From contig NZ_FMWU01000006.1 in assembly GCF_900103195.1 (NCBI RefSeq), positions 62,001-126,000 of the forward strand: a DNA stretch of 64,000 nt, written 5' to 3'. Numbering within the stretch: position 1 is the stretch's first letter; each line of letters opens with the position of its first letter. The stretch is from Methylobacterium sp. UNC378MF. GTDB lineage: Bacteria; Pseudomonadota; Alphaproteobacteria; Rhizobiales; Beijerinckiaceae. The position numbers and the translations under genes are program-made. The notes under the pieces are model-generated. The model had not been told where the DNA came from, searched no databases, and saw nothing but the letters and a program-made list of their open reading frames with translations. Of this stretch, positions 17,749 to 26,296 are shown piece after piece.

Positions 17749-18882
17749 ATGAATGGGGGAATCGTCGTGGGACATATGCGTGACGGGTTTCCATCCCGAA
17801 CCTTGCCGCGACTCGGCGCGAGCGCGCCGCCTCAGGACTCGCGGCGCGGCCGCGGGGCTACGGCCAATCCCACAAGCCGGTACGAGCCGGCCCAACGCGA
17901 GGCGTTCCACGACGAGACTTGGATGGCGGACGCTCCGGCGCCGCTGCGCACGCAGGTCACCCCGGAGCGGTCCGCCCGGATCATCGCCCGCAACAGCTCG
18001 CCCGACATTCCATTCGACCGATCGATCAATCCCTATCGGGGCTGCGAGCACGGCTGCATCTACTGCTACGCGCGCCCCACCCATGCCTGGCTCGGCCTAT
18101 CGCCGGGGCTCGACTTCGAGTCGCGGATCTTCACCAAGCCGGACGCCGCGAGGCTGCTCGCCCGCGAGATCGCCGCGCCGGGCTACCGACCCGAGACGAT
18201 CGCCCTCGGCACAGCTACGGATCCCTATCAGCCGGCCGAGCGCGAGCACCGGCTCACCCGCGCGGTGCTGGAGGTGCTGCGGGAAGCCCGCCATCCCGTC
18301 AGCATCACCACCAAGTCCGACCTCGTGCTGCGCGACCTCGATATCCTGAGCGAGATGGCGGCGGAGAACCTGGTGCTGGCCGCGGTCTCGTTGCCGACGC
18401 TGGATCCGGACCTCGCGCGCCGCCTCGATCCGCGGGCGCCTCGGCCGGACAAGCGACTCGCGGCGATGCGGGCGCTGAATGCGGCGGGAGTGCCCGTCAT
18501 GGTCAACGTCTCGCCGATCATTCCCGGCCTGACCGACCACGAGATCGAGTCGATTCTCGGCCGCGCACGCGAGAACGGCGCGAGCCGTATCGGACACGCG
18601 CTTCTCCGGCTTCCCGGTGAGGTCGCCGACCTCATGGCGGACTGGTTCGCCGAGCATTACCCCGAACGGCGCACGCGGACCTTTGCACTCCTGCGCGAGG
18701 CTCGGGGTGGCCGCGAGAACGACCCGCGCTTCGGCCACCGTTTCCGTGGAGAGGGGGCCTACGCGGCGATGATCGGCCAGCGGGTCCGACTTGCCGGCAC
18801 ACGGCTCGGTTTCGCCTTCGGGAGGATCGCGTTGAATTGCGACGCTTTCCGCAAGCCAGGGACGCAACTGGCACTATTCTGA
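17749..18882 (+). CDS. PA0069/Rv2578c-family radical SAM protein
   Basis: A 377-residue protein from the ATG at 17749 (ATG 17776 and TTG 17692 are alternatives). The 4Fe-4S cluster motif is GCEHGCIYCYARPTHAW, with cysteines at 99, 103 and 106 (CxxxCxxC), followed by GTATDPYQPAE and TKSDLVLRDLDIL, features of the family related to spore photoproduct lyase. It also keeps the INPYRGCEHGC lead-in and the RIGHALLRLP region. Members are widespread but poorly characterised; DNA-repair or tRNA roles have been suggested. The LexA-type box in front supports a damage-related role here. Followed by convergent rnhB. Confidence 0.9.
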   Translation: MNGGIVVGHMRDGFPSRTLPRLGASAPPQDSRRGRGATANPTSRYEPAQREAFHDETWMADAPAPLRTQVTPERSARIIARNSSPDIPFDRSINPYRGCEHGCIYCYARPTHAWLGLSPGLDFESRIFTKPDAARLLAREIAAPGYRPETIALGTATDPYQPAEREHRLTRAVLEVLREARHPVSITTKSDLVLRDLDILSEMAAENLVLAAVSLPTLDPDLARRLDPRAPRPDKRLAAMRALNAAGVPVMVNVSPIIPGLTDHEIESILGRARENGASRIGHALLRLPGEVADLMADWFAEHYPERRTRTFALLREARGGRENDPRFGHRFRGEGAYAAMIGQRVRLAGTRLGFAFGRIALNCDAFRKPGTQLALF

Positions 18883-18981
18883 CGCGATCCGGCCGGCTCG
18901 TCCGCAAGGCTTGACGGAGCCGGCAAAGCCGATCGGCCCGGCAGCCGATCACCGGCTCTTGGCCGCGACAGCGCTGGTGCG

Positions 18982-19698
18982 TCAGTCGGAGTCGCTGACC
19001 GCCGACGTCGAGCGCTGCCTGACCGGCGTCCGGGCCGCGTGACCCATCGGGCCCGGCTCGTCGAAGGCGCGGGTGAAGCTGAGCCGGTGATGAGGGCTGC
19101 GGCCGAGCTGCGTCAGGCCGGCGCGGTGGACGGCCGTGCCGTAGCCGACATTGCGCTCCCAGCCGTAGCCGGGATGGCGTCCGGCCAGGCGCCGCATCAT
19201 CCGGTCGCGGAACACCTTGGCGACGATCGAGGCGGCGGCGATCTGCGGAACCATGCGGTCACCGCCCACCACGGCGCGGCCTGGGAGGCCGGGCAGGGCG
19301 TCGCGCCCGTCGACCAGCACGGGTGCGTCGAGACCGAGCCGGGCGACTGCCCGCGTCATCGCGTCGAGGGTCGCACCACGGATGTTGATCCGGTCAATCA
19401 GGGCGCGGGAGCCTGCCGCCACCGCGACCTGGGCATGGGCGCGGATCAGGGGCGCCAGCCGGTTCCGGACCGGCTCTGGAAGGCGCTTGCTGTCGTCGAG
19501 GGCGGCGAGCAGATCGGCCGGGATCGCCGTCGGATCGAACCAGACCGCGGCCACCACCACCGGACCGCAGAGCGCGCCGCGCCCGACCTCGTCGCAGCCG
19601 ATCACCGTCGGATACGCGGCAGCCCGGGCCGGATCGAACGGCGAACGGGCGGCCATCGGCCTGGGGGCGGGCGTCGGGGGCAACTTCGCGGGCGGCAT
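18982..19698 (-). CDS. rnhB: Ribonuclease HII
   Basis: RNase HII cuts RNA-DNA hybrids and starts removal of misincorporated ribonucleotides. The 238-residue protein shows VIGCDEVGRGALCGPVVVAAV, giving the first two catalytic acidic residues, then DDSKRLPEPVRNRL and VDGRDALPG with further active-site Asp. The C-terminus GYGTAVHRAGLTQLGRSPHHRLSF is the family ending. ATG at 19698 with AGGA upstream is preferred; 19656 is a second choice. GT4 gene lies 38 bp upstream. Confidence 0.94.
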   Translation of the reverse strand: MPPAKLPPTPAPRPMAARSPFDPARAAAYPTVIGCDEVGRGALCGPVVVAAVWFDPTAIPADLLAALDDSKRLPEPVRNRLAPLIRAHAQVAVAAGSRALIDRINIRGATLDAMTRAVARLGLDAPVLVDGRDALPGLPGRAVVGGDRMVPQIAAASIVAKVFRDRMMRRLAGRHPGYGWERNVGYGTAVHRAGLTQLGRSPHHRLSFTRAFDEPGPMGHAARTPVRQRSTSAVSDSD

Positions 19699-19736
19699 GG
19701 ATCCGTCCTGCCATTCCGCGCGGACGCCGTCACGCG

Positions 19737-20783
19737 TCAGGCGGCGTCACGCGTACCCCGCGCGCCGCCATGCGCCTCAATGATGTTGCCGAAGAACTGC
19801 CGGGCACTCACGTCCCAGCCGCACCGCAGGGCCTCGACCCGGCACTCGGCGCGCGACAGCCGCAGCGCCGCCAGGGCGGCAACCCGCAGATCCGGATCGA
19901 GCACGCCGACCCGCGTGCCGCCGACGACGTCGTTCGGGCCCGGCACCGGGAAGGCCGCCACCGGAAGGCCGCTGGCCAGGGCCTCCAGGAGCACGATGCC
20001 GAACGTGTCGGTAAGGCTCGGGAAGACGAAGACGTCGCAGGCGGCGTAGATTGCCGCAAGGCCCCCGCCGGTGCGGGTGCCGAGGAAGCGGGCCTCCGGC
20101 GCAAGCGCCTGCAGGCGCGCGCGGTCCGGCCCGTCGCCGACCACCACCTTCGTGCCGGGCAGATCGAGGCTCAGGAAGGCCGCGACGTTCTTTTCCACCG
20201 CCAGCCGCCCGACATAGAGGAACAGCGGCCCGGGCAGGCCGGCGAGTTCCGCCGGTACTCGCGTCCCCGGCTCGGCTGGCCGGAACCGCTCCGTGTCAAC
20301 GCCCCGGGTCCAGCGCATTAGCCGGCCAAAACCGCGCGCCGCCAACTCGCCCTGAAGCGAGGCGGTGCTGACCATGGTGCCTCGGGCGGCGCCGTGGAAC
20401 CGGCGCAGATACGCATAGGACCACGCCTCCGGCACGGGCGCCCGGGCCGCGAGATATTCCGGAAAGCGCGTGTGGTAGCTCGTCGTGAAGGGGAGGTCGT
20501 GGGCGAGGCAGTGTCGCCGGGCGGCGAGCCCGACCGGTCCCTCGGTGGCGATATGCACGTGGCTCGGCCGCTCCGCCTTCCAACGCGCCGCCACCCGCTC
20601 GCGCCCCGCATAAGCGAGGCGGATCTCCGGATAGCCCGGAAGCGGCAGCGAGCGGAAATCCGTTACGGAGAGCAAGGCCGTCGCGAAGCCGTGCTCTGGC
20701 GCGCGGCGGACCATCTGCTCCAGGGAGCGCACGACGCCGTTGACCTGAGGATGCCACGCGTCGCTGGCGATGAGGAGTTTCAC
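19737..20783 (-). CDS. GT4 glycosyltransferase (GDP-mannose/SqdX-like)
   Basis: The product is 348 residues from a GTG at 20783 (MKLLIASDAWHPQVNGVVRSL). The frame stays open further upstream but there it only mirrors the neighbouring phosphoesterase. It is a GT-B enzyme: N-terminal acceptor domain with the TSYHTRFPEYLAAR stretch, then GPLFLYVGRLAVEKN, VVGDGPDRARL and the donor-site E-x7-E motif within DTFGIVLLEALASG. It would transfer a hexose or phospho-sugar to a lipid or glycan. It begins 11 bases after the LpxH-like gene stop, so the two are one operon. Confidence 0.88.
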   Translation of the reverse strand: MKLLIASDAWHPQVNGVVRSLEQMVRRAPEHGFATALLSVTDFRSLPLPGYPEIRLAYAGRERVAARWKAERPSHVHIATEGPVGLAARRHCLAHDLPFTTSYHTRFPEYLAARAPVPEAWSYAYLRRFHGAARGTMVSTASLQGELAARGFGRLMRWTRGVDTERFRPAEPGTRVPAELAGLPGPLFLYVGRLAVEKNVAAFLSLDLPGTKVVVGDGPDRARLQALAPEARFLGTRTGGGLAAIYAACDVFVFPSLTDTFGIVLLEALASGLPVAAFPVPGPNDVVGGTRVGVLDPDLRVAALAALRLSRAECRVEALRCGWDVSARQFFGNIIEAHGGARGTRDAA

Positions 20784-20794
20784 GGGCGGTGACC

Positions 20795-21610
20795 TCACGC
20801 CACCGCGCGCCGGCCCGGCAGGGGCTGCGGCACGGCCTCGGCCTCCCGTGCCCGAAGGAGGCTCGGATAGTGCAGAACCTCGATGCGGCCGTCGTAATGC
20901 TCGACGAGGCCGGTGCAGGATTCCACCCAGTCGCCGGTGTTGAGGTAGCGCAGGTCGCCGATCGGCCGGTCGGCCGCGTGGTGGATGTGGCCGCAGATCA
21001 CGCCGTCGGCGCCCTGCCGGCGCGCCTCCTCGGCCAGGATCGTCTCGAAGCGGCCGATGAAGCTGACGGCGTTCTTCACGCGCAGCTTCGCCCAGGCGGA
21101 CAGCGACCAGTAGGACAGGCCAAGGCGCCGGCGCGCCTTGTTGATCACGGTGTTGAGGGACAGGGCCAGCGTGTAGGCGCCGTCGCCGAGATGGGCCAGC
21201 CAGCGCGAGTGGCGCACCACCATGTCGAACTGGTCGCCGTGGATCACGAGGTAGCGCCGGCCGTCGGCCGCCTCGTGGATCGCGGTCTCGGCCAGCTCGA
21301 TCCCGCCGAAACTGGTCCCGACATAGTCGCGCAGGAACTCGTCGTGGTTGCCCGGCAGGTAGACGATGCGGGTTCCCTTGCGGACCTTGCGCAGGAGCTT
21401 CTGCACGACGTCGTTGTGCTCCTGCGGCCAGTACCATCCGGAGCGCAGCTGCCAGCCGTCCACGATATCGCCGACGAGGTAGATCGTATCGGCGTCGTAA
21501 TCCTTCAGAAACGACAGCAGCAGGCCGGCCTGGCAGCCGCGCGTGCCGAGATGCAGGTCGGACAGGAACAACGTCCGAACCCGGACCGGCATCTCCTCAA
21601 CCTCGGCCAC
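20795..21610 (-). CDS. LpxH-like metallophosphoesterase (UDP-2,3-diacylglucosamine diphosphatase family)
   Basis: A 271-residue calcineurin-fold hydrolase with all metal-site blocks: LFLSDLHLGTRG, YLVGDIVDGW, LPGNHDEFLR, VIHGDQFD and GHIHHAAD. LpxH cleaves UDP-diacylglucosamine to lipid X in lipid A synthesis, but this longer subgroup, paired with a GT4 enzyme in many alphaproteobacteria, may act on another nucleotide-sugar or phospholipid. Start GTG at 21610 follows GGGAGAGAG. Divergent from the serine-cycle operon. Confidence 0.82.
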   Translation of the reverse strand: MAEVEEMPVRVRTLFLSDLHLGTRGCQAGLLLSFLKDYDADTIYLVGDIVDGWQLRSGWYWPQEHNDVVQKLLRKVRKGTRIVYLPGNHDEFLRDYVGTSFGGIELAETAIHEAADGRRYLVIHGDQFDMVVRHSRWLAHLGDGAYTLALSLNTVINKARRRLGLSYWSLSAWAKLRVKNAVSFIGRFETILAEEARRQGADGVICGHIHHAADRPIGDLRYLNTGDWVESCTGLVEHYDGRIEVLHYPSLLRAREAEAVPQPLPGRRAVA

Positions 21611-22127
21611 GGCACTCTCTCCCGGCGGCTGTACGGTGCCGGGATCCAGAGCGCGATCGCATCTCAGTTTGATGACGCGGGTCCTGGGCGGCGGAGCCGG
21701 CGCTGGTGCGGTGCCGCGACGCCCCTCAACTCGAGATCATCTTCGTTGCGCTGCACAAAAAATTTTTTTGCCAAGTTCCGGAAGTTTTTCCGGTTTTCCT
21801 TTCCAGCCCCACCGCCTCATAATACCAGGAACCGGCGGCTCGGCACGAGCTCGGCCGGACCTTGACAGGAAGGCGGCGAGGACGGCCCTGAGGCCGTTGG
21901 ACGGGACGGCATTTCGGAGGCGACCGGCGCGCGGGGGCGTGCCGCGACGCGAGCGGCGTGAGGCCGCCTGCCGCTCCGCGGAGGCCCCCCGATCACGGCA
22001 GAGGATGGCGTTCGAGGGGGTGCGGCGCGAGCCGCTTTCGACGGCGCCCGACCGACTCCCTGACGACGCTTGAACAACCCGGCGCGGGTTCACGCTCGCG
22101 CGCAATGGACTTTTCGGAGGAAACATC
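21611..22127. promoter_or_regulatory. 517-bp divergent intergenic region upstream of sga
   Basis: No believable gene. It holds an AT-rich island unlike its surroundings: an A-tract/T-tract near-palindrome (GCACAAAAAATTTTTTTGCC, about 21753-21772) followed by a TTCCGG direct repeat (21776-21781 and 21788-21793). The serine-cycle promoter is presumably here, where LysR-type control by QscR is known in relatives. A strong GGAGG ribosome site precedes sga. Confidence 0.5.
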
Positions 22128-23336
22128 ATGGCCGCAACCCGGCGCCCCGGTCGCAACCACCTCTTCATCCCGGGTCCCACCAACATCCCGGAGCGCGTCC
22201 TGCGCGCCATGCACGTCCCGTCGGAGGATCACCGCTCGCCGAGCTTCCCCGAGCTGGTGAAGCCGCTGCTGCAGGATTCCAAGATGGTGTTCGGCTCGAC
22301 CGCCGGAACGGTCATCCTGTTCCCGTCCTCGGGCACAGGCATCTGGGAATCGGCGCTGTCCAACACCCTCTGCCGCGGCGACACGGTGCTGACCTCGCGC
22401 TACGGCCAGTTCAGCCACCTCTGGGTCGACATGGCCCAGCGCCTCGGCCTCGACGTGGTCGTCCAGGAGGAGGAGTGGGGCACCGGCGCCGATCCGCAGA
22501 AGATCGAGGAGGCCCTGCGCGCCGACAAGGACCATAAGATCAAGGCCGTAATGGTCGTCCACAACGAGACCGCCACCGGCGTCACCAGCGACATCGGCGC
22601 GGTGCGCAAGGCCATCGACGCCGCCGGCCACCCGGCGCTGCTGTTCGTGGACGGGATCTCGTCGATCGGCTCGCTGCCGTTTTATATGGACGACTGGAAG
22701 GTCGATTGCGCCATCGCGGGCTCGCAGAAGGGCTTCATGCTGCCGGCCGGCCTCGGCCTGATCTGCATCAGCCCGAAGGCGCTCAAGATCGCCGAGAGCG
22801 GCACCGGCCGCAACGACCGGCTCGGCCACGCCTACTTCGCCTGGAAGGACCAGCTGGCCGCCAATGCGACCGGCTACTTCCCCTACACCCCCGTCCTGCC
22901 GCTGCTCTACGGCCTGCGCGAGGCCCTGGCGATCGTGAAGGAGGAGGGGCTGGAGAACGTCTACCACCGCCATCACGTGCTCGGCGAGGCGACCCGTCAG
23001 GCCGTGGCGGCCTGGGGCCTCAAGCCCTGCGCCAAGGAGCCGAAGTGGAACTCCGACACGGTCACGGCGATCGTGGTGCCGGAGGGCGCCGACGCCGCCA
23101 AGGTGATCACCCACGCCTACGAGCGCTACAACCTCTCGCTGGGCGCCGGCCTGTCGAAAGTCGCCGGTAAGGTGTTCCGCATCGGTCACCTTGGCGACCT
23201 GAACGAGCTCTCGCTGCTGGGCGCCATCGCGGGCGCCGAGATGGCCATGCTCGATTGCGGCATCAAGGTCACGCCGGGCTCGGGCGTCGCCGCCGCCTCC
23301 AGCTACCTGCGCGAGAATCCGCTGCATAAGGCGTGA
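22128..23336 (+). CDS. sga: Serine-glyoxylate aminotransferase
   Basis: This class V PLP aminotransferase (402 aa) transfers the amino group of serine to glyoxylate, giving hydroxypyruvate and glycine, the step that recycles glycine in the serine cycle. The PLP-binding lysine is K201 in AIAGSQKGFMLPAG, and FVDGISSIGSLPF precedes it. The N-terminus GRNHLFIPGPTNIPERV is family-typical. First gene of the serine-cycle cluster, followed by a stable hairpin and hprA. GGAGG lies eight bases before the ATG. Confidence 0.97.
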   Translation: MAATRRPGRNHLFIPGPTNIPERVLRAMHVPSEDHRSPSFPELVKPLLQDSKMVFGSTAGTVILFPSSGTGIWESALSNTLCRGDTVLTSRYGQFSHLWVDMAQRLGLDVVVQEEEWGTGADPQKIEEALRADKDHKIKAVMVVHNETATGVTSDIGAVRKAIDAAGHPALLFVDGISSIGSLPFYMDDWKVDCAIAGSQKGFMLPAGLGLICISPKALKIAESGTGRNDRLGHAYFAWKDQLAANATGYFPYTPVLPLLYGLREALAIVKEEGLENVYHRHHVLGEATRQAVAAWGLKPCAKEPKWNSDTVTAIVVPEGADAAKVITHAYERYNLSLGAGLSKVAGKVFRIGHLGDLNELSLLGAIAGAEMAMLDCGIKVTPGSGVAAASSYLRENPLHKA

Positions 23337-23350
23337 TCGGCGCACGCGAT

Positions 23351-23382
23351 CGGGGCGGGACCGGGTTGCCGGGCCCGCCCCG
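23351..23382 (+). other. Very stable intercistronic hairpin between sga and hprA
   Basis: Nine GC-rich pairs (CGGGGCGGG with CCCGCCCCG), one A-G mismatch, four more pairs (CCGG/CCGG) and a GTTG tetraloop, starting 15 bases after the sga stop. No T-run follows, so an mRNA-stability or partial-attenuation element is more likely than a full terminator. Confidence 0.65.
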
Positions 23383-23439
23383 ACGCGCAAGTAAGACCAA
23401 GACTATCGAGGAAACTGCCCGTCGTCCGAGAGGGGTCCT

Positions 23440-24384
23440 ATGACCAAGAAGATCGTGTTCCTGGATCGTGAATCCCTCGATGCCAGGGTCCGACCGTTCA
23501 ACTTCCCGCACGAATACGTCGAGCACGAATCGACCTGGACGCCGGAAGAGATCGTCTCCCGCCTCCAGGGGGCGGAGATCGCCCTGATCAACAAGGTCCC
23601 GATGCGGGCCGAGACGCTGAAGCAGCTCCCCGACCTGAAGCTGATCGCGGTCGCCGCCACCGGCACCGACGTGGTCGACAAGGCCCAGGCGAAGGCGCAA
23701 GGGGTCACCGTCGTCAACATCCGGAACTACGCGTTCAACACCGTGCCGGAGCACGTGGTCGGGCTGATGTTCGCCCTGCGCCGGGCGATCGTGCCCTACG
23801 CCAACTCGGTGCGGCGCGGCGACTGGGCGAAGTCCAAGCAGTTCTGCTACTTCGACTACCCGATCTACGACATCGCCGGCTCGACGCTGGGCATCGTCGG
23901 TTACGGGGCGCTGGGCAAGTCGATCGCCAAGCGCGCCGAGGCGCTGGGCATGAAGGTCATCGCCTACGACGTGTTCCCGCAGGACGGGCTCGTCGATTTC
24001 GAGACGATTCTCACCCAGTCCGACGTGATCACGCTGCACGTGCCGCTGACCCCCGACACCAAGGGGATGATCGGCGCCGCCGAGCTCAAGAAGATGAAGA
24101 AGAGCGCGATCCTCATCAACACGGCCCGGGGCGGGCTCGTGGACGAGGCGGCCCTTCTCGAGGCGCTCAAGGACGGCACCATCGCGGGCGCCGGCTTCGA
24201 CGTGGTGGCGCAGGAGCCGCCCAAGGACGGCAACATCCTGTGCGAGGCCGACCTGCCGAACCTGATCGTCACGCCGCACGTCGCCTGGGCGAGCAAGGAG
24301 GCGATGCAGATTCTGGCCGACCAGCTCGTCGACAACGTCGAGGCCTTCGTGGCGGGCAAGCCTCAGAACGTGGTCGAGGCTTAA
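23440..24384 (+). CDS. hprA: Hydroxypyruvate reductase (NADH-dependent, D-2-hydroxyacid dehydrogenase)
   Basis: A 314-residue D-2-hydroxyacid dehydrogenase that reduces hydroxypyruvate to D-glycerate in the serine cycle. It has the Rossmann motif GIVGYGALGKSIAKRAE, the catalytic arginine in NTARGGLVDEAAL, glutamate in AQEPPKDGN and the acid-base histidine in VTPHVAWASKEA. The ATG at 23440 has AGAGGGG upstream. Between sga and mtdA as in characterised Methylobacterium strains. The gap to mtdA carries a REP-like repeat. Confidence 0.97.
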   Translation: MTKKIVFLDRESLDARVRPFNFPHEYVEHESTWTPEEIVSRLQGAEIALINKVPMRAETLKQLPDLKLIAVAATGTDVVDKAQAKAQGVTVVNIRNYAFNTVPEHVVGLMFALRRAIVPYANSVRRGDWAKSKQFCYFDYPIYDIAGSTLGIVGYGALGKSIAKRAEALGMKVIAYDVFPQDGLVDFETILTQSDVITLHVPLTPDTKGMIGAAELKKMKKSAILINTARGGLVDEAALLEALKDGTIAGAGFDVVAQEPPKDGNILCEADLPNLIVTPHVAWASKEAMQILADQLVDNVEAFVAGKPQNVVEA

Positions 24385-24405
24385 CCGCAAGATCTACGGC
24401 GGGCG

Positions 24406-24520
24406 TTCCCCTCCCCCTTGTGGGGAGAGGCTAGGGGTGGGGGTGGTGCAGGAGGCACCGCTTCGCTCAATTCTGCACCACCCCCACCTCCTGCTCCTCC
24501 CCGCAAGGGGGAGGAGAGGG
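24406..24520. repeat. REP/BIME-like inverted element in the hprA-mtdA gap
   Basis: Two GC-rich hairpins (around 24408-24430 and 24495-24520) flank a perfect 15-bp inverted repeat, GTGGGGGTGGTGCAG at 24437-24451 and CTGCACCACCCCCAC at 24473-24487, separated by a 21-base loop. The outer arms contain CTCCCC/GGGGAG and CTCCTCCCC/GGGGAGGAG, a variant of the palindrome family seen elsewhere in this window. Confidence 0.8.
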
Positions 24521-24593
24521 GCTGCGTCTCCGCATCGACACAGTCAACATCAGCGCCGGCGCCTCACGGGCGCGACGGAAAGGTCCCCAAGAA

Positions 24594-25457
24594 ATGACAA
24601 AGAAGCTGCTGTTCCTGTTCGACACCGATGCCGTGCCGAACGTGTTCGACACGGTCGTCGGCTACGACGGCGGCGCGGACCACATCACCGGCTACGGCGG
24701 CGTGAATCCCGACAATGTCGGCGCGCTGGTCGACGGCACGATCTACACCCGCGGCGGTTCCGAGAAGAAGTCGACGGCGATCTTCGTCGGCGGCGGCAGC
24801 ATGGCGGCGGGCGAAGAGCTGTTCACCGCGGTCAAGAAGCGCTTCTTCGGCCCGTTCCGCGTCTCGGTGATGCTCGATTCCAATGGCTCCAACACCACGG
24901 CCGCCGCGGGCGTCGCCCTGGTTGCCAAGGCCGCGGGCTCGCTCCAGGGCAAGAAGGCCGTCGTGCTGGCCGGCACCGGCCCGGTCGGCATGCGCTCGGC
25001 CGCGCTCCTCGCCGGCGAGGGCGCCGAGGTCACGATCGCGGGCCGCGCCCTCGACAAGACCCAGGCCGCCGCGGACCAGATCAACAAGCGCTTCAAGGTC
25101 AACGTAAAGGCCGCCGCGACCCCCGACGAGGCCTCCCGCGTCGCCCTGGTGAAAGGTACGAACCTCGTGTTTACGGCCGGCGCCATCGGCGTCGAGCTGC
25201 TGCCGGAAGCGGCCTGGGCGCAGGAATCGTCCATCGAGTTCGTCGCCGACTACAACGCCCAGCCCCCGACCGGCATCGGCGGCATCGACGTGATGGACAA
25301 GGGCAAGGAGCGCCACGGCAAGCAGGCCTTCGGGGCGCTGGGCATCGGCGGCCTGAAGCTCAAGCTGCACCGCGCCTGCGTCGGCCAGCTCTTCGAGAGC
25401 ACCGACAAGGTGCTCGACGCCGAGGAGATCTACGCCCTCGCCAAGTCGATGGCCTGA
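24594..25457 (+). CDS. mtdA: NADP-dependent methylene-H4F / methylene-H4MPT dehydrogenase
   Basis: MtdA (287 aa) interconverts methylene- and methenyl-tetrahydrofolate (and the methanopterin form) with NADP, controlling the flow of C1 units into the serine cycle. The sequence MTKKLLFLFDTDAVPNVFDTVVGYDGGAD and the dinucleotide motif AVVLAGTGPVGMRSAALLAGEGAEV are diagnostic of the family. It is followed ten bases later by fchA, whose product acts on its product. Ribosome site is weak. Confidence 0.97.
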   Translation: MTKKLLFLFDTDAVPNVFDTVVGYDGGADHITGYGGVNPDNVGALVDGTIYTRGGSEKKSTAIFVGGGSMAAGEELFTAVKKRFFGPFRVSVMLDSNGSNTTAAAGVALVAKAAGSLQGKKAVVLAGTGPVGMRSAALLAGEGAEVTIAGRALDKTQAAADQINKRFKVNVKAAATPDEASRVALVKGTNLVFTAGAIGVELLPEAAWAQESSIEFVADYNAQPPTGIGGIDVMDKGKERHGKQAFGALGIGGLKLKLHRACVGQLFESTDKVLDAEEIYALAKSMA

Positions 25458-25467
25458 GGAGGCACCG

Positions 25468-26109
25468 GTGACCGAGACGCATCGCCCCGAGACCGACAGC
25501 ATCGAAAAGTTCCTGACGGAGCTGGCGAGCGCCGCCCCGACCCCCGGGGGCGGCGGCGCGGCGGCGATCTCCGGCGCCATGGGCGCGGCCCTGGTCTCGA
25601 TGGTCTGCAACCTCACCATCGGCAAGAAGAAGTACGTCGAGGTCGAGGCCGAGCTGAAGGAGGTCCTGGCCAAGTCCGAGGGCCTGCGGGGCGTGCTGAC
25701 CGGCATGATCGGCGAGGACGTGCAGGCTTTTGATGCCGTGATGGGCGCCTACGGCCTGCCGAAGACCACCGATGACGAGAAGTCGACGCGCTCGGAGAAG
25801 ATCCAGGCGGCGCTCAAGACGGCCTGCGACGTGCCGCTCGCCTGCTGCCGGGCCTGCCGCGCGGTGATCGACCTCGCGGCCATCACGGCCGACAAGGGCA
25901 ACCTCAACGTCGTGTCGGATGCCGGGGTCGCGGTGCTGTCCGCCTATGCCGGCCTGCGCAGCGCGGCGCTGAACGTCTACGTCAACGCCAAGGGACTCGA
26001 GGACCGAGGCTTCGCCGACGAGCGGCTGAAGGAGCTGGAGGATCTGCTCGCGGAGGCCGGCGCGCTCACCGAGAAGGTCTACGGGATCGTGAAGGCCAAA
26101 GTGAACTGA
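25468..26109 (+). CDS. fchA: Methenyltetrahydrofolate cyclohydrolase
   Basis: FchA (213 aa) hydrolyses methenyl-H4F to formyl-H4F. It belongs to the formiminotransferase-cyclodeaminase fold, not the FolD family: the N-terminal SAAPTPGGGGAAAISGAMGAALVSMVCNLTIG is the cyclodeaminase Gly-rich turn. Start is a GTG at 25468 after TGAGGAGGCACC, a near-ideal ribosome site that overlaps the mtdA stop. With MtdA it links H4F-bound C1 units to the serine cycle. Confidence 0.96.
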   Translation: MTETHRPETDSIEKFLTELASAAPTPGGGGAAAISGAMGAALVSMVCNLTIGKKKYVEVEAELKEVLAKSEGLRGVLTGMIGEDVQAFDAVMGAYGLPKTTDDEKSTRSEKIQAALKTACDVPLACCRACRAVIDLAAITADKGNLNVVSDAGVAVLSAYAGLRSAALNVYVNAKGLEDRGFADERLKELEDLLAEAGALTEKVYGIVKAKVN

Positions 26110-26117
26110 ACCGCGAC

Positions 26118-26144
26118 GCCCTCCGTCCTTCGCAGAGGGAGGGC
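26118..26144 (+). terminator. Hairpin after fchA
   Basis: GCCCTCC at 26118-26124 pairs with GGAGGGC at 26138-26144, nine bases after the fchA stop, with flanking GC able to extend it. No T-run. May end the sga-fchA transcript. Confidence 0.4.
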
Positions 26145-26200
26145 GCGCGCCCGCAGGGGCAGCGCAGAGCTGAACAGCGTGTCCGGCTGATCACGTCGAC

Positions 26201-26296
26201 GCCGTCGTCTTTGCGAGCGAAGCGAAGCAATCCAGTTGGCGCCACGATCTCAGTGGTCGCGCTGCCCTGGGTCACTTCGCTGCGCTCGTGATGACG
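26201..26296. repeat. Second-family REP-like inverted element
   Basis: Left arm GTCTTTGCGAGCGAAGCGAAGCAATCCAG and right arm, read in reverse, CGTCATCACGAGCGCAGCGAAGTGACCCAG are near-complements around a 40-base centre. Sequences of this TGCGAGCGAAGCGAAGCAATCCAG kind are dispersed repeats in Rhizobiales genomes. No coding. Confidence 0.7.

Noticed and set aside
20784..21437. Upstream extension of the GT4 reading frame
   Set aside because: The region is an Arg/Pro-rich shadow of the LpxH-like gene; the recognisable GT4 protein begins at the GTG at 20783.
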